From: JACDAN01 sp035697545
GTDB lineage: Bacteria; Actinomycetota; Thermoleophilia; Gaiellales; Gaiellaceae
Length of the DNA stretch: 13,069 nucleotides
Reading direction: 5' to 3'
NCBI GenBank assembly: GCA_035697545.1
Contig: DASSCT010000042.1
Coordinates: 1 to 13,069, forward strand
Shown here: piece by piece, positions 5,557 to 12,711 of the stretch
Layout: every line of letters starts with the position of its first letter
How positions within the stretch are numbered: the stretch's first letter is position 1
Program-made: the position numbers and the translations under genes
The notes under the pieces: generated by a model
What the model was told of the DNA's origin: nothing
The model's input: only the letters and a program-made list of their open reading frames with translations
Databases searched by the model: none

Positions 5557-8037
5557 ACGACGCCTACGTCCGAAGAGGGTGATGCGAGCCGGGTGCGAGT
5601 TGAACTACCGCCCTGTTGGCCCGTACCCTGTGTGGCGTTTGCTGACACGGACGGTTGGGTCGCCTCCGTGACCGGTGCGAACGAGGGAGGAGCGATAGGC
5701 GGTCGGAGCAACCCAGCGGCGAGCGCCCCGCGGCGTGCGAGGCTCGGAGACGTCCGGTCGAGCGGTCCGTCGCCGCCACGAGACGGCGCTGCCTTCGAGA
5801 TCCTCCAGTCGAAGCTCCAGGTGCCGTTCCTGCGCCCGGGCCTCGTGACGCGCACGGGGCTCGTGAACCGACTCCGGCGGGCGTCGAGTGCGAGGGTCGT
5901 CAGTGTCATCGCGCCGGCCGGATACGGCAAGACGACGCTGCTCGCGCAGTGGGCCGCGCGCGACGATCGCCCGTTCGTTTGGGTCTCGCTGGACCGCCGT
6001 GACAACGATCCGGTCTCGCTGCTGACCTACGTAACGGCCGCTCTCGACAGCGTCCACCCGGTGGACCCCGGCGTCTTCCGGGCCGCCGCATCCGCGAGCG
6101 ACACGATGTGGTCCACCAGCGTCCCGCGCCTCGGCACGGCGCTTGCGTCGACGCCGGAGCCGATCGTGCTCGTACTCGACGACGCTCACGAGCTGACGAA
6201 CCGGGACTGCGTGGATGTTCTCGAGCCGCTCGCCAAGAACCTTTCCTGCGGTTCGCAGCTCGTTGTTTCCGGACGCGCCGAGAACGGGTTGCCGTTGGCC
6301 CAGCTCCGGGCCGCCGGCAAGCTCCATGAGGTCCGTCACGGCGAGCTTGCTCTGAGCGACTCGGAGGCGCGGACGCTCTTGGCCGCCGCAGGCACGAAAG
6401 TGTCGAAACCAGAGGCCCACGAGCTGAACGACCGGGCCGAGGGCTGGGCCGCCGGGCTCTACCTTGCGGCCCTGTTCCTACAGGAGTCGGGTGACTCGGG
6501 CGCGATCAAGTCCTTCCAGGGAGACGACCGGTTCGTGGCCGACTATCTGCGCTCGGAGCACCTCTCAAACCTCAAACGCTCCGACGTCGAATTCCTGGTG
6601 CAAACCTCCGTGCTCGATCGCATGTGCGGTTCCCTCTGTGACGAGCTCCTCGGCCGGAGTGACTCCGCGCGTCGGCTCGAGGCCCTGGAGGAGGCGAACT
6701 TCTTCGTGGTGCCCCTCGACCACCACCGAGAGTGGTACAGGTACCACCATCTGTTCAGGGACATGCTCCGCTCCGAGCTCGAGCGTGTCGAGCCGGAGCT
6801 CGTTCCGACGCTCCACCGGCGCGCTGCGTCCTGGGAAGAGCAGAACGGGCACCAGGAGGCAGCGATCGAACATGCCGCGGCGGGAGGAGACCTCGACACG
6901 CTCGCTCGGTTGATCGGCACGTTCTCGATGCCGTACTTCCGCAGCGGCCGCGTCGCGACGGTGGAACGATGGTTCAGCTGGTTCGACGAGCCGGACCTGC
7001 TCGAGCACTACCCGGCCGTCGCCGCGTTCGGCGCCTGGGTCCACGCGTTGCGGGGCCGCCCCGAAGAGGCCGAGCGTTTTGCCTATGCGCTCGAGCACTC
7101 CCAGTCCGATAGCGCCATGCCTGACGGAAGCGCGTCGGCGCGGCCCTGGGCAGCACTCCTCCGCGCCCTGTCCTGCCATCGAGGGGTCGCCGCCATGCGG
7201 GCGGATGCTGAGCTCGCGCTCGACGAGCTGAGCCTGTCCAGCTTCTGGCGTCCCGCCGCGCTCCTCTTCGTCGGCGTTGGCGCGCTGCTCGAGGGCGAGC
7301 TCGATCGAGCTGAAGAGGTCTTCGCCAAGACCGCCGAGGAGGCGATCGGATCGGGTGGGATCTACGCGGGAGTCGTCGCTCACTCGGAGCTCGCGCTTCT
7401 GGCGCTCGACCGCGACGATCTGGCAAGAGCGGAGATCCAGCTCGCGCAGGCGAGAGAGTTCCTCGACAACCAGCCGATCGAGGAATATCTGCCCGCTGCG
7501 ATTCAGATTGCGGCCGACGCGAGACTGGCGTTGGCGAGAGGTCAGGCGGCAACGGCCCGCGAGCTCCTTGTGGGCAGCACGCGCCTTCGCCCTCACCTGA
7601 GTCGTGCGATCCCGTGGTTCGGCGTCCAGACCAGTCTCGAGCTTGCGCGCTCGCACCTCGCACTCGCAGACACCGACGGCGCGCGGACACTCGTTCGCGA
7701 GGTCGAGGACGTGATCCAGCGCAGGCCAGACCTCGGCACGCTTCCGCGGCAGGCACGAGAGCTGCGCGCCCAGCTGGCGAGCGCCGTCAGCCTCAACGAT
7801 GGCTGGGCCTCGACCCTGACCGCCGCGGAGCTCCGCTTGCTGCCGCTTTTGACAACGCATCTCTCCTTCCGCGAGATCGCCGAGCGCCTCTACGTCTCCC
7901 GCAACACGGTCAAGAGCCAGGCGATCTCCGTCTACCGGAAGCTCGGCGCCTCCAGCCGTAGCGAGGCAATCGAGCGCGCCGTGCAACTCGGGCTCGTCGA
8001 CATGCCGGTCTCACCGGGCCCGGGTTTCACCCCCTAG
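5554..8037 (+). CDS. MalT-like STAND ATPase with C-terminal LuxR DNA-binding domain
   Basis: This is a large signal-integrating transcriptional regulator (827 aa from the longest start). The family match begins near residue 83 with FEILQSKLQVPFLRPGLVTR. Walker A APAGYGKTT is at 120-128, and Walker B VLVLDDAHE at about 204-212. A winged-helix/arm region with EGWAAGLYLAALFLQESG follows, then degenerate TPR-like helices at roughly 420-735. The LuxR helix-turn-helix runs from about 754 to 818 (LTAAELRLLPLL, then LSFREIAERLYVSRNTVKSQ). Members normally oligomerise on ATP plus inducer binding and activate promoters. Start uncertainty: the first ~80 residues are poor in family similarity, codons 1-38 are noticeably less GC-biased at third positions, and no ribosome site precedes the GTG at 5554. 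GTG at 5668 is the only other in-frame start before the domain. It lies directly upstream of the AhpD-like/PLD/MFS genes, its likely targets by position. Confidence 0.92.
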   Translation: MTTPTSEEGDASRVRVELPPCWPVPCVAFADTDGWVASVTGANEGGAIGGRSNPAASAPRRARLGDVRSSGPSPPRDGAAFEILQSKLQVPFLRPGLVTRTGLVNRLRRASSARVVSVIAPAGYGKTTLLAQWAARDDRPFVWVSLDRRDNDPVSLLTYVTAALDSVHPVDPGVFRAAASASDTMWSTSVPRLGTALASTPEPIVLVLDDAHELTNRDCVDVLEPLAKNLSCGSQLVVSGRAENGLPLAQLRAAGKLHEVRHGELALSDSEARTLLAAAGTKVSKPEAHELNDRAEGWAAGLYLAALFLQESGDSGAIKSFQGDDRFVADYLRSEHLSNLKRSDVEFLVQTSVLDRMCGSLCDELLGRSDSARRLEALEEANFFVVPLDHHREWYRYHHLFRDMLRSELERVEPELVPTLHRRAASWEEQNGHQEAAIEHAAAGGDLDTLARLIGTFSMPYFRSGRVATVERWFSWFDEPDLLEHYPAVAAFGAWVHALRGRPEEAERFAYALEHSQSDSAMPDGSASARPWAALLRALSCHRGVAAMRADAELALDELSLSSFWRPAALLFVGVGALLEGELDRAEEVFAKTAEEAIGSGGIYAGVVAHSELALLALDRDDLARAEIQLAQAREFLDNQPIEEYLPAAIQIAADARLALARGQAATARELLVGSTRLRPHLSRAIPWFGVQTSLELARSHLALADTDGARTLVREVEDVIQRRPDLGTLPRQARELRAQLASAVSLNDGWASTLTAAELRLLPLLTTHLSFREIAERLYVSRNTVKSQAISVYRKLGASSRSEAIERAVQLGLVDMPVSPGPGFTP
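5600..5629 (+). promoter_or_regulatory. Possible promoter for the LuxR-family regulator
   Basis: TTGAAC (5600-5605), an 18-bp spacer and TACCCT (5624-5629) resemble a sigma70-type -35/-10 pair with an actinobacterial TAnnnT -10. Transcription would start near 5636, after the first GTG but 30 bp before the in-frame GTG at 5668. This supports the later translation start. The call rests on motif resemblance only. Confidence 0.3.
8014..8023. repeat. GC palindrome CCGGGCCCGG at the 3' end of the LuxR gene
   Basis: A perfect 10-bp palindrome within the final LuxR codons, centred 17 bp upstream of the CCCCTAGGGG palindrome. It could be a second operator half or chance in GC-rich DNA. The uninterrupted symmetry leaves no loop for a good RNA hairpin, so I do not call a terminator. 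Confidence 0.2.
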
Positions 8038-8043
8038 GGGTGA
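8027..8043. promoter_or_regulatory. Candidate LuxR-type operator spanning the regulator's own stop codon
   Basis: TCACCCCCTAGGGGTGA contains the perfect palindrome CCCCTAGGGG (8031-8040) flanked by TCA and TGA, with one extra C breaking full symmetry. The central TAG is the stop codon of the LuxR gene. NarL/LuxR-type helix-turn-helix proteins bind short palindromes with half sites like TACCCxT, which this resembles. It lies 27 bp before the ATG of the next gene and ahead of the whole AhpD-like/PLD/MFS operon, so regulation of that operon by the adjacent regulator is the natural reading. No -10 element is recognisable downstream. Confidence 0.45.
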
Positions 8044-8057
8044 TGCGTGGCGTTCGC

Positions 8058-8065
8058 GGAGGGAG
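8058..8065 (+). promoter_or_regulatory. Shine-Dalgarno site that sets the start of the AhpD-like gene
   Basis: GGAGGGAG ends 4 nt before ATG at 8070; counted from the GGAGGG core the spacing is 6. This selects 8070 over GTG 8040 or ATG 8043 in the same frame, which lie upstream of this site and within or beside the candidate operator. Confidence 0.75.
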
Positions 8066-8069
8066 TCCA

Positions 8070-8432
8070 ATGGGTAGGGGCGACACGGTGGAAGACGAGT
8101 ACAAGGTCACGCTGCGCAGGATCGCGGTTCGTGATGACCGCTACATCGACGCACTGCTTCAAGGCGACCACGCCAACGCGACGCTCGCGGGCCTCGACGA
8201 TCGCTCGCACGCGCTGATCAGGATCGCCGCGCTCGTCGCGTCGGACGCCGCGCCGCCGGCCTACATGAACTGCGTCGAGGCCGCGCTTCGAGCGGGTGCC
8301 TCGTACGACGAGATCGTCGGCGTCCTGGTCGCGGTGCTCCCACTCGTCGGCATTGCCCGCGCCGTCTCTGCGGCCCCGAACCTCGGCCTCGCCGTCGGCT
8401 ACGACGTCAGCGAGGCGCTCGAGGTCGCGTAG
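8070..8432 (+). CDS. Carboxymuconolactone decarboxylase / AhpD-like family protein lacking the CxxC pair
   Basis: This is a 120-residue all-helical protein of the CMD/AhpD superfamily. The fold signature is clear: LDDRSHALIRIAALVASDAAPPAYMNCVEAALRAGAS, then YDEIVGVLVAVLPLVGIARAVSAAPNLGLAVGYDV. The superfamily includes decarboxylases and thiol peroxidase partners that use a C-x-x-C-x-x-x-H relay. Here only one cysteine (in MNC) remains and no histidine follows, so AhpD-type disulfide chemistry is not expected. The reaction is unknown. The start is ATG 8070, chosen by a strong GGAGGGAG. The same frame extends to 8040, but that stretch overlaps the LuxR stop and the candidate operator. It is the first gene of a plus-strand series, with PLD beginning 15 bp after its stop, so co-transcription is likely. 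Confidence 0.82.
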   Translation: MGRGDTVEDEYKVTLRRIAVRDDRYIDALLQGDHANATLAGLDDRSHALIRIAALVASDAAPPAYMNCVEAALRAGASYDEIVGVLVAVLPLVGIARAVSAAPNLGLAVGYDVSEALEVA

Positions 8433-8447
8433 GCACCGACGCGCTAC

Positions 8448-9677
8448 GTGAGTTCAAACCTCGCCGCTCCTAGCGCGATCGACGGGATTCGGGAACGCGC
8501 CCTCCGGCTCGTTGCGGGTCCAGTGGGTCGAGCCGACCTCGCGTTGGCGTTCGACGCGAGTCAGGCTTCGTCGATCGAGATCCACGTCGAGGGGCGGAAC
8601 TTCTACCCGCCAATGCTGGAGGACATCGAGTCCGCTTCATCGTCCGTCCATATCAACCAGTTCGGGTTCCGGCCGGGCGTCATCGGAGATGCCTTCGCGG
8701 ATTTGCTGGTCGCGAAGGCGGCTGAAGGCGTCCGCGTGCGCCTCGTCGTCGACCGGCAGGGCTCGGACCCCGAGCGGAGCTCAGCGGCGCTGTACGACCG
8801 ACTCATTGCAGCGGGCATCGAGATCTGCGTCGTCCGGGCGACGAAGCTCCGCGCGGCGTTCGGGCCGCTAGGCAGCGACGGGGCGGCTCGATGGAACCTC
8901 GCCGGGCTCGGCCACATCGATCACCGCAAGTTCGTGATCGTCGACGGCCGCATCGGCTGGGTTGGTGGAGCCGGAATCGAGGATCACTTTCAGGACGGCC
9001 GCTTCCACGATCTCTTCCTCCGGGCAGAAGGCCCTGTGGTCGCCCAGCTACAGCTGGTCTTCCTCGCCGGGTTTCGGTGGCTCGGCGGCGTGGTTTCGTC
9101 CGAAGAGATCGAGACACTCTTCCCGGTGCTGGATGCGGGACCGGATGCCGTTCCGGCGGTCGTTCTCCACAACGCGCCGGGGCGCTACCGGCCGATCACC
9201 GACGCGATTGAGCGCCTCATCGAGCGTGCAGGCTCCTCGCTCGACGTCGTCAACCCCTATGTCACAGACCGCGGGATGATCCGACGCATCGAGCATGCTG
9301 CCCGCCGTGGGGTCCGCGTGAGGCTCTTCGTTCCGGCGAACGCCAACAACTGGGCCTGCGCGGCCGCGCAGCGCTTTCACCACGCGAGCTTGCTCGACGC
9401 CGGTGTCCGCATCCTCGAGTATCCGACGATGCTGCACGCCAAGGCGTTCGTGCGCGACGGGGAGGAGCTCCTCGCGGGCACGTGCAACCTCGAGGCTTGG
9501 AGCCTCAAGCGCTTCTTCGAGATCGACCTCCAGGTTTGGTCTAAAGCCGTCGCGTCCCAGTTCGACGAGCGGTTCAGCGCCCCCGCCGAAGTCTCGTCGG
9601 CTCCAGGGCGGCGGCTTGTCGGCATGAAGGAGCGCGCGAAGGCCACCGCGTTCGCCGCGCTCTCGCCCCTGCTCTGA
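8448..9677 (+). CDS. Phospholipase D / cardiolipin-synthase-like protein with two HKD motifs
   Basis: The protein has 409 aa and two PLD domains. The first HKD motif is HRKFVIVDG (His159, Lys161, Asp166) and the second is HAKAFVRDG (His330, Lys332, Asp337), followed by AGTCNLEAWSLKRFFEIDL. The two motifs supply both halves of the active site, so the enzyme looks catalytically complete. The pattern GRNFYPPMLEDIESASSSVHINQF before the first domain is typical of ClsA/ClsB-type phosphatidyltransferases. Those enzymes usually have N-terminal membrane helices, which are absent here, so it is probably cytoplasmic or peripheral like ClsB. A phospholipid transferase or phosphodiesterase role is likely; PLD-fold nucleases are an alternative, though the sequence looks lipid-type. 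Start: GTG 8448 with no strong ribosome site. The stop overlaps the next ATG (TGATG), so translation into the exporter gene is coupled. Confidence 0.88.
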   Translation: MSSNLAAPSAIDGIRERALRLVAGPVGRADLALAFDASQASSIEIHVEGRNFYPPMLEDIESASSSVHINQFGFRPGVIGDAFADLLVAKAAEGVRVRLVVDRQGSDPERSSAALYDRLIAAGIEICVVRATKLRAAFGPLGSDGAARWNLAGLGHIDHRKFVIVDGRIGWVGGAGIEDHFQDGRFHDLFLRAEGPVVAQLQLVFLAGFRWLGGVVSSEEIETLFPVLDAGPDAVPAVVLHNAPGRYRPITDAIERLIERAGSSLDVVNPYVTDRGMIRRIEHAARRGVRVRLFVPANANNWACAAAQRFHHASLLDAGVRILEYPTMLHAKAFVRDGEELLAGTCNLEAWSLKRFFEIDLQVWSKAVASQFDERFSAPAEVSSAPGRRLVGMKERAKATAFAALSPLL

Positions 9678-11062
9678 TGGTGGCGGTCGCGGAGGGCTCG
9701 GTCGTCTCCCGGCGGAGGTTCCTCCTTCCGCTTGCCCTTGCCCAGTTCATCTGCAGCTTCGCGGGCTCGAACATGAACGTCATGATCAACGACATCAGCG
9801 AGGACCTGGACACGAACGTCCAGGGAGTGCAGATCGCGATCACCCTCTTCTTGCTGATCATGGCGATCCTGATGATCCCCGGCAGCAAGTTGACAGACCG
9901 CTGGGGCCGCAAGCGGTGCTTCATCGGAGGGCTCACGCTCTATGGAATCGGCGCCCTGCTGAGTGCGGTTTCCCCCGGTCTCGGCGTGCTGATCCTGGGT
10001 AACTCGGTGTTCGAAGGGGTCGGCACCGCGCTCCTGATCCCGCCGGTCTACATCCTTGCGACGCTGGCGTTCGACGATGTCACGTCGCGTGCCCGGGCGT
10101 TCGGCGTGATCAGCGGGATGGGAGGCATCGGCGCCGCAGCTGGGCCGTTGATCGGCGGCCTGATCGCATGGGGAATCAGCTGGCGGGCCGCTTTCATCTT
10201 CCAAGCCCTCGTCGTCGCCGCGATCATCTTGCTCAGCCGCCGAATGACCGATCCCTTGCCGGCGGACCCGACGCGTCCCTTCGATGCGGTCGGAGCGGTT
10301 CTGTCTGCGGCCGGCATGTTCTTCGTCGTGCTGGGCATCCTGCAGGCCGACAGCAACGGCCGGCTCTTCGCGCTGTTCCTGGCACTCGGAGCCGCCCTTC
10401 TGATCGTGTTTTTCCTCTACATCCGCTCTCGCGAGCGAGCGGGAAAGGAAGCGCTGCTCAGCACCGCACTGTTCAAGAACCGAACCTCGAATCTCGCCCT
10501 TGCGACCCAGAACGCCCAGTGGCTGATCCTCATGGGAACGTCATTTACCGTCGCCGTCTACCTGCAAACCGTTCGTGGGTACAACCCGATTAAGACTGGG
10601 GTCATCTTTACGGCGGCGACTGCAGGCATCCTGGTTTCGTCCCTTGCCGCGGAGCGATTGGCCAGGAAGCGCCCGCAGAAGACCTTGATCATGGCGGGCT
10701 TTGTCGTCACCTTGGCCGGCATTGGGCTGTTGATCGGGCTGGTGGATATCTGGTCCAGTGTCGTCGCGTTCGTGCCCGGGCTCCTGCTGATCGGCTTGGG
10801 CCTGGGAGTGATGCTGACTCCCTCGGTCAACGTCGTGCAGTCCAGCTTCCCCGAGGAGCGGCAGGGAGAGATCTCCGGACTGTCGCGTAGCGTGTCCAAC
10901 TTGGGCTCGACATTCGGGACTGCGATCGCCGGCACGATCCTCGTCTCCGGCCTTGCTTTTGGTGCGTACGCACTCGCAATGGGCTCCCTTGCCGTAGCTG
11001 CGGTCCTCGGACTTGTGGCGGCCATCTTTCTTCCCGCCAAGCTGGAGCAACCGAGGGCTTGA
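9677..11062 (+). CDS. MFS transporter, DHA2-like drug exporter (first of a tandem pair)
   Basis: This is a 461-aa integral membrane protein, predicted by eye to have about 14 hydrophobic segments. MFS motif A is intact as GSKLTDRWGRKR (69-80, Asp74), and the antiporter motif C region reads GGIGAAAGPLIGGLIAWGISWR. The family is H+-coupled efflux of small molecules. In the first helix the DHA2 signature Asp (LDxxxxNV) is replaced: FAGSNMNV has Ala29 at that place, so proton coupling or substrate handling may differ from typical members. Start: ATG at 9677 sharing one base with the PLD stop (TGATG). The stop overlaps the next gene's TTG as TTGA. Position in the operon suggests it exports a compound or lipid connected with the AhpD-like and PLD proteins; the substrate cannot be inferred. 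Confidence 0.9.
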   Translation: MVAVAEGSVVSRRRFLLPLALAQFICSFAGSNMNVMINDISEDLDTNVQGVQIAITLFLLIMAILMIPGSKLTDRWGRKRCFIGGLTLYGIGALLSAVSPGLGVLILGNSVFEGVGTALLIPPVYILATLAFDDVTSRARAFGVISGMGGIGAAAGPLIGGLIAWGISWRAAFIFQALVVAAIILLSRRMTDPLPADPTRPFDAVGAVLSAAGMFFVVLGILQADSNGRLFALFLALGAALLIVFFLYIRSRERAGKEALLSTALFKNRTSNLALATQNAQWLILMGTSFTVAVYLQTVRGYNPIKTGVIFTAATAGILVSSLAAERLARKRPQKTLIMAGFVVTLAGIGLLIGLVDIWSSVVAFVPGLLLIGLGLGVMLTPSVNVVQSSFPEERQGEISGLSRSVSNLGSTFGTAIAGTILVSGLAFGAYALAMGSLAVAAVLGLVAAIFLPAKLEQPRA

Positions 11063-12702
11063 CCACCGCTACCGCGGCCGCATCGTCGCAACGCGCGGCC
11101 GGCGCCACGCTCGTGCTGCTGACGCTTGCGTCGGGCCAGTTCCTCATGACGCTCGACAGCTCGGTGATGAACGTCTCGATCGCGACGGTGGCCAAGGACG
11201 TCGGAACGACCGTGACGGGGATCCAGGGGGCGATCACCGCCTACACGCTCGTCATGGCCGCGCTGATGATCACTGGAGCCAAGATCGGCGCGATCATCGG
11301 GCGGAAGCGCGCCTTCGCAATCGGCTGTGTCATCTACGGCTGCGGCTCGTTCACGACCTCGATCGCCCAGAGCCTTCCTGTGCTGCTCCTCGGCTGGTCG
11401 TTCCTCGAGGGCGTTGGCGCGGCACTGATCCTGCCGGCGATCGTCGCTCTGGTCGCCGGGAACTTCCCGGCGGAGCGCCGCCCGGCCGCCTACGGCCTCG
11501 TCGCCGCCGCTGGAGCGGTCGCGGTCGCCGTCGGCCCGCTGATCGGGGGCTTCTGCACAACGTATTTCTCTTGGCGGTGGGTCTTCGCCGGTGAGGTCGT
11601 GCTCGTTCTGCTGATCCTGCTCCTGACGCGGCGCGTCGCCGACGCGCCGGTCGAGAAGCGGCCGCAACTCGACGTCGTCGGCGCCGTGCTCTCGGCGCTC
11701 GGCCTGGGGCTCCTCGTCTTCGGCGTCCTCCGCTCGAGCGAGTGGGGCTGGATCCAGCCCAAGGCCGGCGGCCCGTCGTGGGCCGGGCTGTCGCCGACGA
11801 TCTGGCTTGTCTTGGGCGGGCTCTTCGTGATCTGGGTCTTCTTCCGTTGGCAGGCCCGCCGGGAGTCGCATGGACAGGAGCCGCTCGTCCGTGCGGCGAT
11901 GCTCCGCAACAGACAGCTGACGAGCGGTCTGACGATGTTCTTCTTTCAGTTCCTCGTCCAGGCGGGGTTCTTCTTCGTCGTACCGCTCTTCCTTTCGGTC
12001 GCGCTTGGCCTCTCCGCACTCGAGACCGGTGTCCGGCTGCTGCCGCTCTCGGTGACGCTGCTGGCGGCGGCGATCGGCATCCCGAAGCTGTTCCCGAATC
12101 TCTCTCCGCGCCTAGTGGTCCGAGTCGGCCTACTGTCGCTCCTCGCAGGGACGGTGGTGCTGCTCGGCGCACTCGACGCGGATGCCGGCGCGGAGATCGT
12201 CTTCGTGCCGATGCTCTTGGTGGGATTCGGCATCGGCGCGCTCGCCTCGCAACTCGGGGCCGTGACGGTCTCGGCGGTGCCGGACGACGAGAGCCCGGAG
12301 GTCGGCGGCCTCCAGAACACGATGACGAACCTCGGCGCCTCGCTGGGCACGGCGCTGGCCGGTTCGCTGCTGATCGCGACGCTGACGTCGTCGTTCCTGA
12401 CGAACGTGCAGCAGAGCCAAGCGATCCCTGCGAGGGCGAAGGAGCAGGCGCAAGTCGAGCTCGCGGGCGGCGTGCCGTTCGTCTCGGACGCCGACCTCGA
12501 GGCCGCGCTCGACGAAGCGGGTGCAGCCTCGGCGACCACCGACGCCGCACTCGACGCGTATGCCGACGCCCGCCTTGCGGGCCTGCGCTCGGCCCTCGCG
12601 ATCCTCGCGGTGCTTGCAATCCTCGCCCTGTTCCTGGCGCAGAGCATCCCGACGACCCAGCCGGGAGCGGCCACCGCGGCCGCGAAGGAGCCGCCTACCT
12701 AG
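11059..12702 (+). CDS. MFS transporter, DHA2 family exporter (second of a tandem pair)
   Basis: This is a 547-aa, 14-TM-type DHA2 exporter. The first helix carries the signature QFLMTLDSSVMNVSI with Asp33. Motif A reads GAKIGAIIGRKR (73-84), with Ala78 where Asp is usual. AGAVAVAVGPLIGG is the motif C region. Between the last two helices a polar segment of about 75 residues (TNVQQSQAIPARAKEQ to about DAYADARLAG) should lie outside the membrane, as in QacA-like relatives. Start: TTG at 11059 within a TTGA overlap with the previous stop. The nearest later in-frame candidate, GTG for Val19, lies inside the first helix, so TTG is preferred. It differs clearly from the preceding exporter in length and motifs, so the pair is not a recent duplication. 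It is the last gene of the plus-strand operon, ending 9 bp before the convergent GAP gene. Confidence 0.92.
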   Translation: MTTATAAASSQRAAGATLVLLTLASGQFLMTLDSSVMNVSIATVAKDVGTTVTGIQGAITAYTLVMAALMITGAKIGAIIGRKRAFAIGCVIYGCGSFTTSIAQSLPVLLLGWSFLEGVGAALILPAIVALVAGNFPAERRPAAYGLVAAAGAVAVAVGPLIGGFCTTYFSWRWVFAGEVVLVLLILLLTRRVADAPVEKRPQLDVVGAVLSALGLGLLVFGVLRSSEWGWIQPKAGGPSWAGLSPTIWLVLGGLFVIWVFFRWQARRESHGQEPLVRAAMLRNRQLTSGLTMFFFQFLVQAGFFFVVPLFLSVALGLSALETGVRLLPLSVTLLAAAIGIPKLFPNLSPRLVVRVGLLSLLAGTVVLLGALDADAGAEIVFVPMLLVGFGIGALASQLGAVTVSAVPDDESPEVGGLQNTMTNLGASLGTALAGSLLIATLTSSFLTNVQQSQAIPARAKEQAQVELAGGVPFVSDADLEAALDEAGAASATTDAALDAYADARLAGLRSALAILAVLAILALFLAQSIPTTQPGAATAAAKEPPT

Positions 12703-12711
12703 CGAGGAGCA

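Noticed and set aside
6565..7986. Long open frame on the minus strand inside the LuxR gene; similar long antisense frames at 2275-3498 (+) and 10558-11871 (-)
   Set aside because: Their products are Arg/Glu/Asp-rich with no domain pattern, and each lies opposite a confidently recognised gene. GC-rich DNA has few stop codons, so such frames arise by codon bias alone.
8040..8069. Upstream start (GTG 8040 or ATG 8043) for the AhpD-like gene
   Set aside because: These lie against the LuxR stop and candidate operator, add non-conserved residues and have no ribosome site, whereas ATG 8070 has a strong GGAGGGAG at proper spacing.
8448..9677. PLD protein as a defence-system nuclease
   Set aside because: It has the two-HKD cardiolipin-synthase layout and no helicase, restriction or other defence partner beside it; the neighbours are exporters and an AhpD-like protein.
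9677..11062. First exporter as a recent foreign acquisition because it uses somewhat more TTG and CTT codons
   Set aside because: Third-position GC by eye is still about 90% in its first part, and both ends overlap neighbouring genes, so it fits the operon. No mobile-element trace is present.
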